This document shows positions 9,332 through 18,885 of a DNA stretch of 64,000 nt, piece after piece (the stretch's first letter is position 1; each line of letters starts with the position of its first letter). Origin of the DNA: Rhizobium viscosum. Lineage in GTDB: Bacteria > Pseudomonadota > Alphaproteobacteria > Rhizobiales > Rhizobiaceae. The position numbers and the translations under genes are program-made. The notes beneath the pieces are model-generated. The model had not been told where the DNA came from. It saw only the letters and a program-made list of their open reading frames with translations, and made no database searches. The stretch covers positions 744,001 through 808,000 of the forward strand of contig NZ_JADBEC010000002.1 of the NCBI RefSeq assembly GCF_014873945.1, given 5' to 3'.

Positions 9332-12175
9332 TCAAAGGCGCCTGAAATTCTGAAGCTCCGTCAGGAGGTTACGCGCCCGTCGCAAGTCGGGAATATCAAA
9401 GCCGTCAAGGAATTGGCGATAGACCGGCTCGAGCACATCCTTGGCGTCGTCGATCGCCATCTGGTCTCTCAAGAGGATGGCAAGATCTGTTGCACAACGG
9501 ATGCGCCACGCCCATGCTCCATTTTCCTCCGCCACGATCGAAGCTCGCCGCAAGGTGGAAAGCGCTTCCTCGTCACGACCGACCGATCGTTCCCTGACAG
9601 CCCGAAGACGCAGCAACTCAGGCACCATCGAGCGCTGCGGTCCTATCTCGAACAAATAGTCGAGAATCCGCATGCCTTCATCCATGTGCCCGTGCGCGTA
9701 GAGGGCCCTTATCAAAAGCGCATAGTAAACATGACGTCCGATCTGCCTAAGGCCCGTGCGGAGCTCATCATACGCCGACATTACTCCGTCCGGGTCCTTT
9801 CGAACGCCGGAAAGCGCATCAAGCGCTTCAATGTAGCAGTTTGCGACTGGAATCCATGTTGGCATGCCGTGACGGTAGATCGTGTCCTTCAGCAGCGCGG
9901 AGTAGTGTTTGGCTTGAGCCCATTCCTGACATTCGCTCAGAACAAAAAGTACTCCATGGACGTAAGAGTAGATAAGCGTCCATCCATGGTGAGCTTCCAA
10001 CGCCTCACGCGCGACGATTTGGGCGCCGCTGAGGCCCGTTCCGGGTCTGCGGGAGCCAAGCCACGTGAGAGCACTCATTGCTGTTTCCGATCTGATCCTG
10101 GGATCAAGATCAAAGCGCGAAACGGACCCCTCAGAAGCGTTCATCAGCTGTTGACGCAGCTTCTCCGTCCTGGCTATCGCGGGTGGATATTGGCAGTGGA
10201 TGATGTCCAGCTCCGTAAGAAGAAATTCATGCTCCCATTGCGCCGGGCGATTGTTCGAGCGCATTGCGACGCGCCCCAACTCTCTGAGAAGCTTTTGGAC
10301 TTCGGTCTGGTTGCCGGGCAGGAGCCGATATCTCGCCAGGGCGCCCAAGGCCTGGCACTCGGCACTGGTATCCTCGATCTCACGCGATAGCTGGATTGCG
10401 GTCTCAAAGGTCCTGATGGCCTTCTCCGCATCGGCCGATATGTAGCTGCTTACGGCCGCCAGCCCTACTATCAGCTTAAGCTTCAAGCTTCTATCATCGC
10501 AGCCGACGCGGTCGAACTCGGCAAGCGCGTGCTCGCAGTTCCTGCGGGCCTCTTCGCTCGACGACAACTCATGCCATAGAGGTATGCCAGATGCGACCAG
10601 TTGCATACCAAGCAGCGGATCACCGCGAAGAAAAAGCGCCCACCCGATGGCCCTGCGCAAATCGTCCGCGTGGCTGGCATAGGCAGCGTGCCACTGCCGC
10701 GCCGGAAGCCTTGCCCTATCGACATTTGCACGAGCGAAGATGCCCAGCATAAGGCGAGCGTGAGCCTCCGACACAGCTGACAGTTCCCCCGAGGCTTCCA
10801 GCAGATTGCCTGCGAATGCACGGGTACTGTCGAGAAGGCGGTATCGCATCCCGCCTGCTATCTGTTCGACACTTAGCATCGACTTGGCGCGCAGCCCGGC
10901 GACCGCATCAAAAACAATCGTTGGATCGAGATCATGATGGACAACGACGCTGACGACCGCATCCATGTCGAACGTACCCATGAAGATCGAGATGGCACGC
11001 AAAACGGCTGCCTCGCTCTTCGTCAGGAGTGCATAGCTCCACTCCAACGTCGCGAGCAGGGTCTGTTGACGAAGCGGTCCCTCCTCACCCCGTCCGACCA
11101 GTGCGGTGAAACGTTCGCCAAGTTCTTCGAGGACATCTGGAGCACTTCGGACCGTCAGCCGGGACGAAATGAGTTCGATGGCAAGAGGCGATCCATCGAG
11201 CCGTCTACATATCTCCGCGACAGCCGAGGCATCTCCATCCTCAACCGTGTATTTCCCCTTCTCGGACGCCCGTTCGACGAGAAGTTGGGGTGCGGAATAG
11301 AGAACGACCTGTTCGGCAGTGTAGGTGCGGCCCGGCGGCGGAATTTCCAGAGGAGCAAGCCAGAAGACCTCTTCTCGCTTTGCGCGGAGAGCCTGGCGGC
11401 TTGTCGCGACTATCCGGACGTCCCTGGTATTGGCAAGGATGACATCACATAGATGCGCAGCGGCGTTGAGCACATGCTCGCACGTGTCCAGCAAAAGCAA
11501 GGCTTTGCTTCGAGCGAGGATCGATGAGATTGCCTCCAGGCGATCCTGGCTACCTGAGCTGATACCGAGCGCAGCGGCAACCGACGGGATGACGAATTCC
11601 TCGCCGGCCGCGCGCGCAAGATCGATGAAAGTGACGAGACCTCCCTCCTCGTCTTCAAGCAGCTGCACAGTGGCCACTGCCACTGTCGTCTTTCCGATGC
11701 CCCCTGGTCCGACGATCGTCGTCAGGCGGTTGGCGGCAATACTGCCTCGCAATTCGGCGATTTCGGCATCCCGCCCGATAACCGTGCCCAATTCGGGAAA
11801 CCGTGTATTTGCCACAACGGGCAGATCAGCGATGCTTGGCATGTCTCCGCCAACCGCTTGATCGCTTAACCAATAGCCGCGGCCTATCAGTGTCCTGATA
11901 TAATCCTCTACGGGGGAATATTCCCTTAGCGCCCGCCGGAGCGAAGCAATTGTCACTTTCAGATTGGCTTCATGGACAAAGATACCGGGCCACGCAGCGT
12001 TGTATAACTCTTCCTTATGTACCAACTCGCCCTTCTTTCGGGCCAGCGTCACGAGCATCTCCATTGCCCGACCGCCGAGCTGAACCTCTTCGGCACCGCA
12101 AAATAATCGGCGGTGTTTCCCGTGAAGGCGAAAGGGACCAAATGTGACCACATCATCCGGTTCCGTCGATACCAT
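9332..12175 (-). CDS. Winged-helix/ATPase/TPR transcriptional regulator
   Basis: A 947-residue regulator. An OmpR/CadC-type winged helix occupies about residues 10-105 (FGPFRLHGKHRRLF ... IRTLIGRGYWL). Next comes a STAND/NB-ARC-like ATPase with Walker A GPGGIGKTT and Walker B ALLLLDTCEHV, a second winged domain, and a long helical C-terminal region probably of TPR repeats. Such proteins bind DNA and switch state on ATP and ligand or partner binding. The start at 12175 is set by AGAGGA just upstream; the longer frame has no such site. It is divergent from a shorter paralogue and lies upstream of the GlcG operon, a plausible target. Confidence 0.85.
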   Translation of the reverse strand: MVSTEPDDVVTFGPFRLHGKHRRLFCGAEEVQLGGRAMEMLVTLARKKGELVHKEELYNAAWPGIFVHEANLKVTIASLRRALREYSPVEDYIRTLIGRGYWLSDQAVGGDMPSIADLPVVANTRFPELGTVIGRDAEIAELRGSIAANRLTTIVGPGGIGKTTVAVATVQLLEDEEGGLVTFIDLARAAGEEFVIPSVAAALGISSGSQDRLEAISSILARSKALLLLDTCEHVLNAAAHLCDVILANTRDVRIVATSRQALRAKREEVFWLAPLEIPPPGRTYTAEQVVLYSAPQLLVERASEKGKYTVEDGDASAVAEICRRLDGSPLAIELISSRLTVRSAPDVLEELGERFTALVGRGEEGPLRQQTLLATLEWSYALLTKSEAAVLRAISIFMGTFDMDAVVSVVVHHDLDPTIVFDAVAGLRAKSMLSVEQIAGGMRYRLLDSTRAFAGNLLEASGELSAVSEAHARLMLGIFARANVDRARLPARQWHAAYASHADDLRRAIGWALFLRGDPLLGMQLVASGIPLWHELSSSEEARRNCEHALAEFDRVGCDDRSLKLKLIVGLAAVSSYISADAEKAIRTFETAIQLSREIEDTSAECQALGALARYRLLPGNQTEVQKLLRELGRVAMRSNNRPAQWEHEFLLTELDIIHCQYPPAIARTEKLRQQLMNASEGSVSRFDLDPRIRSETAMSALTWLGSRRPGTGLSGAQIVAREALEAHHGWTLIYSYVHGVLFVLSECQEWAQAKHYSALLKDTIYRHGMPTWIPVANCYIEALDALSGVRKDPDGVMSAYDELRTGLRQIGRHVYYALLIRALYAHGHMDEGMRILDYLFEIGPQRSMVPELLRLRAVRERSVGRDEEALSTLRRASIVAEENGAWAWRIRCATDLAILLRDQMAIDDAKDVLEPVYRQFLDGFDIPDLRRARNLLTELQNFRRL

Positions 12176-12553
12176 ATGTTCCTCTTCGCGCGCTCGGGGT
12201 CTGCTCCGCGCAAGAATGGTATCGAGGGCCTTATCGCGCGCGGGCGGACACGGTAATTTCCAGGTCATCACGAGTGGCCAACGGGCACAGAGTGCCTGTT
12301 ATCGATGGTGCATTGGACAAATCTACCCCATTCAACTCATGTTAACACGCGGTGTCCATCGCTGGCCGATAAAATCTCGTCAAAGCGTGTGGAATCTCGG
12401 CTCGTCAGCACCAAGTTTCGGTGGCGGCAAACGAGCCCACTCCATTATTTACCGGATTTTACCCCTCCCTGGAGCGGGCTTCTGTAAGATGAGAATTGGA
12501 TACATGCGGATTGCACCGCCCTAAAGAGGGCAAAACCATTGAGGGGAACCGAA
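12176..12553. promoter_or_regulatory. Divergent promoter region of two paralogous regulators
   Basis: This 378-bp region separates the start codons of two divergently transcribed winged-helix ATPase regulators and must hold both promoters. The only firm element is the ribosome-binding site GAGGGGA at 12541-12547 before the plus-strand gene. No clear operator palindrome was found. Confidence 0.5.
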
Positions 12554-14107
12554 ATGGGATCTCACGGTAAAAACGGTCACTTCGGCTTCGGGCCGTATCG
12601 CCTGAATCCGGCTGCGAGGGTTCTCCTGCGAGGCGACGATCTGCTTGCCATAGGCAGCCGCGCCTTCGATATCCTTGTCGCTCTCGTGCAAAATCACGGA
12701 CAGGTCCTCTCCCACGGCGAAATTATGGCGTTCGCATGGCCCGGTCTCAATGTCGAAGCCTCCAACATAAGGGTGCAAATGACACATCTGAGGCGCGAAA
12801 TTGGCTGTGGCGAAAACGGCAATCGCTACATCGCCAGTGTGGCTGGCCGCGGCTACAGCTTCGTCGCGCCGGTCATATGGGAAGAGGCATCCGACCCTGA
12901 TCAGGCCTGGCCTGCCAACTTGAGCGATGATCAGAGCTCCGACAATGGATCGGACGCCGCAACGGCGACTTCCTTGCCGCCTCGTTTGAGCCACCCTATC
13001 GGCCGGGACGGAAGCGTTTCCAAACTTTCACAGATGGTGGCGAAGCGCCGCTTCGTGAGTATCGTGGGAACGGGAGGGGTCGGCAAGACGACTCTCGCGA
13101 TTTTGGTGGCGCACGTTCTCCCCGTATTTGAAGCCGTGTATTTTGTCGACCTCGGCACCATTGACGATGAAAAAGCAGTTGTGGGATCGGTAGCCGCGGC
13201 ACTCGGTATTCCCTTTTCGGCAGGCGACGGCATCGGTCACATTATCAGTCAGTTGCCGCCGCGACGTACACTCGTGATCCTTGATAATTGCGAGCATGTT
13301 ATCGACGCAGTGGCCGATACGGTGCATTCCCTGCTCAGGCGGACCGCGAATATGCATATTCTCACCACGAGCCGGGAAGCGTTCCGCCTGCCAGGCGAGG
13401 CCATCTACCTTCTCCGACCGCTTGCTGTACCTCCGCACACAGAACATTTGAGTGCTGCTCAGGCGCTACTTTGGCCGGCAATACAGCTTTTCGCGGAACG
13501 TGCGGTCGATGGCGGCTATCTCGAGCCGTGGGGCGACGAGGAGGCAACAACAATAGCGGCCATTTGCAGGAGATTGGACGGCAATCCGCTGGCGATCGAA
13601 CTTGTGGCAAGCCGCATGGGATCCTACGGTCTCGATCGGGTCGCGGAGCTGTTGGACAACCAGCTCGCTTTACGATGGAGAGGCAGCCGGTACGCCAATC
13701 CCCGCCACCAGACCGCGGAAGCAACGATGGATTGGAGTTACGCTCGTCTGTCAGAACTGGATCAACACGTATTCAGGCGACTATCAGTGTTCCCAAGCGA
13801 GTTTTCGCTCGATGCTGCCCTTACAATGTTCGACGACGATGGCTTCGAGCAAGCGGAGATCGTCAAGTCGATTGGCAATCTTATCGACAAGTCCCTCCTT
13901 TCACTCCACTCGGGAACAGGACCTGCCCACCTCAAGCTATCGGGCATCGCTAAAACCTACGCAGAGTTCAAGCTCCGTGCCTCCGGCGAGCGCGCCCGCG
14001 TCGAACAGCGCCAGTCACTGTACCATGTTCAAGCGCACCAACAATGCTGTGCGAGCATGGTTGTTTCTTCGGATGCCGGACAGGTGATGCAGCTTCGGGC
14101 TTCCTAG
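12554..14107 (+). CDS. Short winged-helix/ATPase regulator lacking the TPR region
   Basis: A 517-residue paralogue of the divergent regulator. It has the winged helix at about residues 8-105 (FGFGPYRLNPAARVLL ... RYIASVAGRGYSFV), Walker A GTGGVGKTT, Walker B TLVILDNCEHV, the sensor LTTSREAFR and the following winged domain. It stops just after KLSGIAKTYAEFKLRASGERARVEQR, where the 947-residue paralogue continues with about 430 residues of helical repeats. No TPR-like continuation was found in the other frames before the hydrolase gene. It is therefore either a 3'-truncated gene or a natural short form. It would keep DNA and ATP binding but lack the probable sensing region. Confidence 0.75.
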   Translation: MGSHGKNGHFGFGPYRLNPAARVLLRGDDLLAIGSRAFDILVALVQNHGQVLSHGEIMAFAWPGLNVEASNIRVQMTHLRREIGCGENGNRYIASVAGRGYSFVAPVIWEEASDPDQAWPANLSDDQSSDNGSDAATATSLPPRLSHPIGRDGSVSKLSQMVAKRRFVSIVGTGGVGKTTLAILVAHVLPVFEAVYFVDLGTIDDEKAVVGSVAAALGIPFSAGDGIGHIISQLPPRRTLVILDNCEHVIDAVADTVHSLLRRTANMHILTTSREAFRLPGEAIYLLRPLAVPPHTEHLSAAQALLWPAIQLFAERAVDGGYLEPWGDEEATTIAAICRRLDGNPLAIELVASRMGSYGLDRVAELLDNQLALRWRGSRYANPRHQTAEATMDWSYARLSELDQHVFRRLSVFPSEFSLDAALTMFDDDGFEQAEIVKSIGNLIDKSLLSLHSGTGPAHLKLSGIAKTYAEFKLRASGERARVEQRQSLYHVQAHQQCCASMVVSSDAGQVMQLRAS

Positions 14108-14320
14108 GCCGTCCTTGCAGTTCCGGAGTTCAAGGCGGTGACGGGCTGACCCGACGGGATGGCGACGAAGGGTCTGGGAAAGCTCGGACAGCGGGGTCGT
14201 CTGCACGCGACTTACCGCGGCGAAATCGCAGGATTTAACCACAATTAATAAGCGTCTGAGGTCCGCTTGGTGGATTATTCCCGATGTCGCCATCGAGCGC
14301 AAATGACCGGAGAACGTCGC

Positions 14321-15076
14321 ATGTCCCGAAACCTTGGACTTATTCTCGGCGCCCTGGTGGCGTTCGCAAGCATATCTCCCGCCGCGGTCGCGGCGGATCT
14401 CAAAGCCAAGACCGTCGTCCTTGTTCACGGCGCTTTCGCCGACGGATCGTCCTGGCAGAAGGTCATCCCTCTCCTGGAAAGGGCCGGATTGAAAGTTGTC
14501 GCCGTCCAGAATCCACTGGAGTCCCTGGAGAGCGACGTGGCCTTCACCAAGCGCGCGATCCGCGATGCCGAAGAACCCATCGTGCTCGTCGGTCATTCGT
14601 GGGGCGGCGTGGTTGTCACGGAGGCGGGTAATGACCCGAAGGTGAAATCGCTGGTCTACGTGGCCGCCTACGCGCCTGATGCCGGTCAATCGCTGGTCGA
14701 CGCCGCCTCCAAATACCCCGACCAGGAAAGCCGAAAGACATTCCTCAAGGATGAGGATGGTTATCTCAAGATAAGCGATGAGGGGATTTCCAAGTACTTC
14801 GCGGCTGGCCTGTCTCCGGAGGAGCAGAGGGTCGTTGCCGTCGTGCAGGGACGGTTCCATGTGCGCGCCACCACCGCACCCGTCAGCCATGCCGCCTGGC
14901 GTGACAAACCCTCTTTCATGGTTGTGGCAACGGAGGATCAGATCATTGCTCCCCAGATGCAAAGGGACCAGGTGAAATCTGCGAAAGCCGAGATGATCGA
15001 AGTGCCGTCCGGTCACGTCGCCATGCTGTCCCATCCCAAAGAAGTTGCCGAACTCATTGTGGAGGCGGCCCGATAG
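14321..15076 (+). CDS. Secreted alpha/beta hydrolase
   Basis: A 251-residue alpha/beta-hydrolase with an N-terminal signal peptide (MSRNLGLILGALVAFASI, cleavage probably after AAVAA). The oxyanion segment VLVHGAFADGSSW is near residue 32, the nucleophile elbow GHSWGG follows near residue 90, and the catalytic His lies in PSGHVAMLSHP near the C-terminus. Proteins of this EstC/salicylate-esterase-like group cleave small esters in the periplasm. The start at 14321 is chosen for GGAG eight bases upstream and the complete signal peptide. It is followed by a DJ-1/PfpI gene and a monooxygenase gene in the same direction, a common stress-associated grouping. Confidence 0.85.
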   Translation: MSRNLGLILGALVAFASISPAAVAADLKAKTVVLVHGAFADGSSWQKVIPLLERAGLKVVAVQNPLESLESDVAFTKRAIRDAEEPIVLVGHSWGGVVVTEAGNDPKVKSLVYVAAYAPDAGQSLVDAASKYPDQESRKTFLKDEDGYLKISDEGISKYFAAGLSPEEQRVVAVVQGRFHVRATTAPVSHAAWRDKPSFMVVATEDQIIAPQMQRDQVKSAKAEMIEVPSGHVAMLSHPKEVAELIVEAAR

Positions 15077-15283
15077 GCTCGTTGAGCGAGACAACCGAAA
15101 TATGGATCGAGAAAGGTGCGCAGGTGCTGCTCCGTCTTCGTTGTAACCCCACGCCTTTCGAAGTGAAGCGGACGCTTACTGAATGCAACACAAGCCGACC
15201 GGTACAGACATCGCTGAAGGCTTTTGCCGCCGTGACCATCCGCCGGATGCACCGATTTGACCCCATCAAATGAGGAGGAATCC

Positions 15284-16084
15284 ATGAGCAAAGGTAAGGT
15301 ACTTGTCGTCGGTTCGAATGCCACCCGGATTGAAATTCAAGGTGGCGGGACCGGCCCAACCGGCCAATATCTCAACGAGACCGTCGTGCCAGCCATGGCT
15401 CTTGTCGAAGCGGGCTACGACGTCGTGCTGGCGACCCCCGACGGCACCAAGCCACATATTGATCCGGTATCGGACGTGGCGCAGCATTTTGGCGATGATG
15501 AAGCCGCCCTGCAGCGCGGGCGCGCCTTTTTCAATGACAATCCTGGAATGAAGAACGCCCGGACGTTGAGATCGGTGATCGACGAGGGGCTCGACAGCTA
15601 TGCGGGTATCTTCGTTCCCGGAGGCCAGGCGCCAGTCGTCGACCTTATGCAGGACGCCGATCTCGGCGAGATCCTGCGCCATTTCCACGCGCGCCGGAAG
15701 CCCACCGCCTTTCTCTGCCACGGTCCGATCGCCGCTCTCGCCGCGCTGCCGCAGACAAAGGAATACCGGGCTGCATTGATTTCCGGCGACCTCGCCAAAG
15801 CGTCCGAACTGGCGAAGGGCTGGCAATATGCGGGCTACAAGATGACAGTGTTTTCCGCCAGTGAGGAGAAGCCGATTGAAGAACATATCCTCCACGGCAA
15901 GCTCTATTTCAACATGCCGGATGCATTGCACCGGGCAGGCGGCGAGGTGACCACAACCCCGGTCGACTTCTCTCCTCATGTGATCGAGGACCGCGAGTTG
16001 ATCACAGGCCAGAACCCGCGATCGGATCATCCCCTTGCAGCGAAACTGGTCGAGGCCCTCAACCGGGTAACGGTTTCAGCATGA
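15284..16084 (+). CDS. DJ-1/PfpI family protein (glutamine amidotransferase-like)
   Basis: A 266-residue type-1 glutamine-amidotransferase-like protein. The nucleophile elbow is FLCHGPIAAL with Cys near residue 145, and the preceding PGGQAPVVDLMQD matches the family's acidic strand region. Related proteins include Hsp31-like chaperones and glyoxalase III. A Glu-Cys-His set is plausible, but activity is uncertain. The start at 15284 has a strong GAGGAGG just upstream. It follows the secreted hydrolase by about 200 bp and may be co-regulated with it. Confidence 0.85.
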   Translation: MSKGKVLVVGSNATRIEIQGGGTGPTGQYLNETVVPAMALVEAGYDVVLATPDGTKPHIDPVSDVAQHFGDDEAALQRGRAFFNDNPGMKNARTLRSVIDEGLDSYAGIFVPGGQAPVVDLMQDADLGEILRHFHARRKPTAFLCHGPIAALAALPQTKEYRAALISGDLAKASELAKGWQYAGYKMTVFSASEEKPIEEHILHGKLYFNMPDALHRAGGEVTTTPVDFSPHVIEDRELITGQNPRSDHPLAAKLVEALNRVTVSA

Positions 16085-16096
16085 AGTAACGGGGGC

Positions 16097-16128
16097 GGCA
16101 TGGTGAGCGCGAGCGCACCTTCCATGCC
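16097..16128. repeat. Inverted repeat after the DJ-1 gene
   Basis: The arms GGCATGG and CCATGCC pair perfectly around a GC-rich inner segment that can add a further GCGC pairing. No U-tract follows, so it is either a weak terminator or an mRNA-stabilising hairpin between the DJ-1 gene and the monooxygenase gene. Confidence 0.4.
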
Positions 16129-16203
16129 GTCATCCCACACTCGCGACGTCTTGTCTTGTTCGCCCGGGCGAGCTGCCCTAGCACATTCCATGGGAGCCTC
16201 GGT

Positions 16204-16503
16204 ATGACCCAATCGCCGACCAAGATCACTGCCATCCTGACCGCTCACCTCGGCAAGGCGGCCGAGTTGCGAGCACTGCTTGTTGGCATGGCGCCGCTAT
16301 GCAGAGCCGAACCCGGCAATCTGCGCTGGGACGTCTGGCGCGACCGGACACATGGCGAGCGCTACGTGCTCGACGAACTGTATCTGGACGCCGCCGCTGC
16401 CGAGGCGCATCGCCAGACGGCGCACTATCAGGCCTATCTGGCCAAGATCCCCGAACTCGCCGAGCGGACGGCTTGGGTACTGGAAGCGGTGGAGATCGGA
16501 TAG
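16204..16503 (+). CDS. Antibiotic biosynthesis monooxygenase (YgiN-like)
   Basis: A 99-residue ABM-fold protein: ITAILTAHLGKAAELRALL forms the first strand and helix, EPGNLRWDVWRD the second strand, and YVLDELYLDAAAAEAHRQTAHYQAY the His-containing helix found in YgiN-like quinol monooxygenases. These small dimeric enzymes act on quinols or other aromatics without a bound cofactor. Length is normal for the family. GGGAG precedes the ATG at 16204. Confidence 0.85.
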   Translation: MTQSPTKITAILTAHLGKAAELRALLVGMAPLCRAEPGNLRWDVWRDRTHGERYVLDELYLDAAAAEAHRQTAHYQAYLAKIPELAERTAWVLEAVEIG

Positions 16504-16537
16504 CGGGTAGAGATGCAACAGGGCGCTTGCAGTTACC

Positions 16538-17743
16538 TTAAGACGCCGTCGCTACCGTCCTTCGGCTCAGGATACCAATCACCAAGGTCCCACAAAGCGC
16601 GGCAACAGCCGCAAAGCCGAACACCCCTGCCAGCCCTTGCGCCTCGACGATGAGGCCACCAATTGCCGCCCCGCTCGAAATGGCGACCTGGAAAGTGGTC
16701 AACATCAACGCACCGGCGCTTTCCGCTTCATCGGATGCTGCCTGCGTGACGAAGCTCTGAACGCTCACTGGCAGAGCGCCGAAGGCAAAACCCCACAGCG
16801 CGGTCGCAACAAACGCAACGCTTGGAAGACTGCCGGCAAGCGCTAACACCAATGTTGTCGCAGCGATCCCGGTAGCCGCGATGACGATGGACAGTGCCGT
16901 GTTGCGCTCGGAAACAAAACCGCCGAACAGGTTGCCAAGAAAACCGCCGATCCCGAAAGCCAGCAGGACCGCAGATATCCCCTCGACCCCAAAATGTGGC
17001 ACGGTTTCGAGAAACGGCCGAATGAAGGTGAAACCGGCGAAATGACCGGCGACCACCAGCAAGACGGTCAGAAGGCCCAGTCTGATTGCCGGGCGGCGCA
17101 GCACGGTGGCCATCGTGCCCAATCCTGCAGCGCCGGCCGACGGCATAGCAGGCAGAGTGAGGAGCTGGGTAATGAAGGCAAGGCCGCCGACCGCAGCCGC
17201 GATGACGAATGCAGAACGCCAGCCATAGGCTTCTCCGACCCAGGCACCGACAGGTGCAGCGCAAACCGTTGCAACGGATACGCCGGTCATGATGATCGCC
17301 ATCGCCCGTGGCATCAGCCGCTCGGGAACAAGCCGCATGGCCAGCGCCAGCGACATCGCCCAGAAGCCGCCGAGCGCGATCCCCAGCAACCCGCGAGCAA
17401 CGAGAAGCGTCACAAGCCCATCGGCGAATGCCGCCAGGAGACTGGAAATGATGAGCAAGGCCGTCAATGCGAGCAGGGTGAGACGACGGTCGAATCGGCT
17501 GGTGCCAATGACAATTGCGGGGCCTGCGATCGCGCCGATGACGGCGGTCATCGTGACCGACTGGCCGGCAGCACCAATACTGACATGGAGATCTTCTGAA
17601 ATCGGCGTGAGCAGGCTGGCCGGAAGAAACTCGGCCGTCACCAGACCGAAGACGCCGAGCGAGAGCGACACCACGCCTGCCCAGGCCGGATCGGCCTCCT
17701 TGTTGTTCGTATGGAAGCCGTTGGCTTCGGGTTGGATGTTCAT
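16538..17743 (-). CDS. MFS transporter, DHA1 family (NepI/YdhP-like)
   Basis: A 401-residue membrane protein with about 12 hydrophobic segments. The helix-1 segment GVFGLVTAEFLPASLLTPISEDL is the hallmark of the sugar/nucleoside efflux subgroup (NepI, YdhP, SotB). The loop GTSRFDRRLTLL and the helix-4 region ARGLLGIALGGFWAMS agree. It probably exports small metabolites or drugs by proton antiport. It is transcribed divergently from an AraC-type regulator 106 bp away, which is likely to control it. Confidence 0.88.
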   Translation of the reverse strand: MNIQPEANGFHTNNKEADPAWAGVVSLSLGVFGLVTAEFLPASLLTPISEDLHVSIGAAGQSVTMTAVIGAIAGPAIVIGTSRFDRRLTLLALTALLIISSLLAAFADGLVTLLVARGLLGIALGGFWAMSLALAMRLVPERLMPRAMAIIMTGVSVATVCAAPVGAWVGEAYGWRSAFVIAAAVGGLAFITQLLTLPAMPSAGAAGLGTMATVLRRPAIRLGLLTVLLVVAGHFAGFTFIRPFLETVPHFGVEGISAVLLAFGIGGFLGNLFGGFVSERNTALSIVIAATGIAATTLVLALAGSLPSVAFVATALWGFAFGALPVSVQSFVTQAASDEAESAGALMLTTFQVAISSGAAIGGLIVEAQGLAGVFGFAAVAALCGTLVIGILSRRTVATAS

Positions 17744-17759
17744 ATGCCATCTCCAAAGA

Positions 17760-17771
17760 TTGTCCCGACAA
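17760..17771. promoter_or_regulatory. Possible operator between MFS and AraC genes
   Basis: The short inverted repeat TTGTC-CC-GACAA lies in the divergent region between the MFS gene and the AraC-type regulator. Its arms are only 5 bp, so it may be chance. Position is the main argument. Confidence 0.3.
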
Positions 17772-17849
17772 GGCTAGACGGCTCGCGCTGGTGTTTCTAT
17801 GCTAGAAAATCTACAAGACATGACCATTCGTCCAAATAACGAGGGCACG

Positions 17850-18791
17850 ATGAGTGATGCACTGACGGAAATGATGCGGGGGCTTCGTCTGGATGGCGTC
17901 GACTATGGCCGTTGCCAGCCGTCTGCCCCATGGGCAACCGCGTTTCCGACCAAGGATGAAGCGCAGTTTCATTTTCTGGCGGCCGGAGAGGCATTTGTGC
18001 AGACGCCGGACGGGGAATGGATGGAAATGCATCCGGGCGATGCGGTCCTGCTGCCACGGGGCGATGCCCATGTCCTTGCAAGCGCGCCCGGTGTAATACC
18101 GACACCCGTCGAATGCTTGCCGCGCAAGGCAGTCTGCGATGGGATCGTCGATCTGCAATGCACTTGCGCGGATCGTAAGAACCTGCTGTTCTTCGCGGTC
18201 ATGCGTTTCAATGTCGACAAGCGGCATCCCTTGTTGCAACTGATGCCCAATGTGATGCGGACAAGCGATCTTGCAGCCAGTGAACCCTCCATCCCCGCCC
18301 TGCTCGATGCGATGATGCGCGAGGTCGACATGAACCGCGTCGGCGCTGGCGGTATCCTGGCCCGGCTTGCCGATGTTCTGACCGCGACGATTATCCGCGC
18401 CTGGGTGGAGCACGGCTGCGGCGACGCCTCTGGATGGTTGACAGCCGTTCGCAATCCCGAGGTCGGGCGGGTCCTGGCGGCGATCCATCTCGACCCTTCC
18501 CATGACTGGACGGTTGAAGAACTCGCTCGCGAGATGGGTGCTTCCCGCTCTGGTTTCGCGGAGCGCTTTGCCAGGGCCGTTGGCGAAACACCCGCTCGCT
18601 ACGTCGCTCGCATGCGCATGCACCAGGCGCATCAGTGGCTGCGCGAAGGCCAACGTGTGGCCGCGATTGCCGAACGCCTCGGCTATGAGTCGGAGGCATC
18701 GTTCAGCCGGGCGTTCAAACGCATCATCGGCGCCCCGCCCATGGCTTTCCGAGGGCGAGCGCAGGATGCTCGCGCCTCCGCAACACAGTGA
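17850..18791 (+). CDS. AraC family regulator with cupin domain
   Basis: A 313-residue regulator. The N-terminal cupin-type sensor domain (about residues 5-180) contains EMHPGDAVLLPRGDAHVL, and the C-terminal AraC DNA-binding domain (about 205-300) carries two helix-turn-helix units, WTVEELAREMGASRSGFAERFARAVG and VAAIAERLGYESEASFSRAFKR. It most likely senses a small molecule and controls the divergent MFS exporter. The start at 17850 is chosen for GAGGG upstream; in-frame ATGs at 17799 and 17820 are possible. Confidence 0.85.
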   Translation: MSDALTEMMRGLRLDGVDYGRCQPSAPWATAFPTKDEAQFHFLAAGEAFVQTPDGEWMEMHPGDAVLLPRGDAHVLASAPGVIPTPVECLPRKAVCDGIVDLQCTCADRKNLLFFAVMRFNVDKRHPLLQLMPNVMRTSDLAASEPSIPALLDAMMREVDMNRVGAGGILARLADVLTATIIRAWVEHGCGDASGWLTAVRNPEVGRVLAAIHLDPSHDWTVEELAREMGASRSGFAERFARAVGETPARYVARMRMHQAHQWLREGQRVAAIAERLGYESEASFSRAFKRIIGAPPMAFRGRAQDARASATQ

Positions 18792-18885
18792 TCTGTGAGC
18801 CACACACCGCTCGATGCCGATTTTTGCGACAGCCGCCTGACGACTTGGGGCGACTAACAAACTCGTCGATCACAATGGAGATCGC

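Noticed and set aside
9068..10390. A 440-residue open frame on the plus strand
   Set aside because: It lies fully antisense to the TPR half of the large regulator, has no family resemblance, and is a codon-bias shadow.
14015..15094. A 359-residue minus-strand open frame
   Set aside because: It is antisense to the alpha/beta hydrolase, which has a signal peptide and a complete catalytic set.
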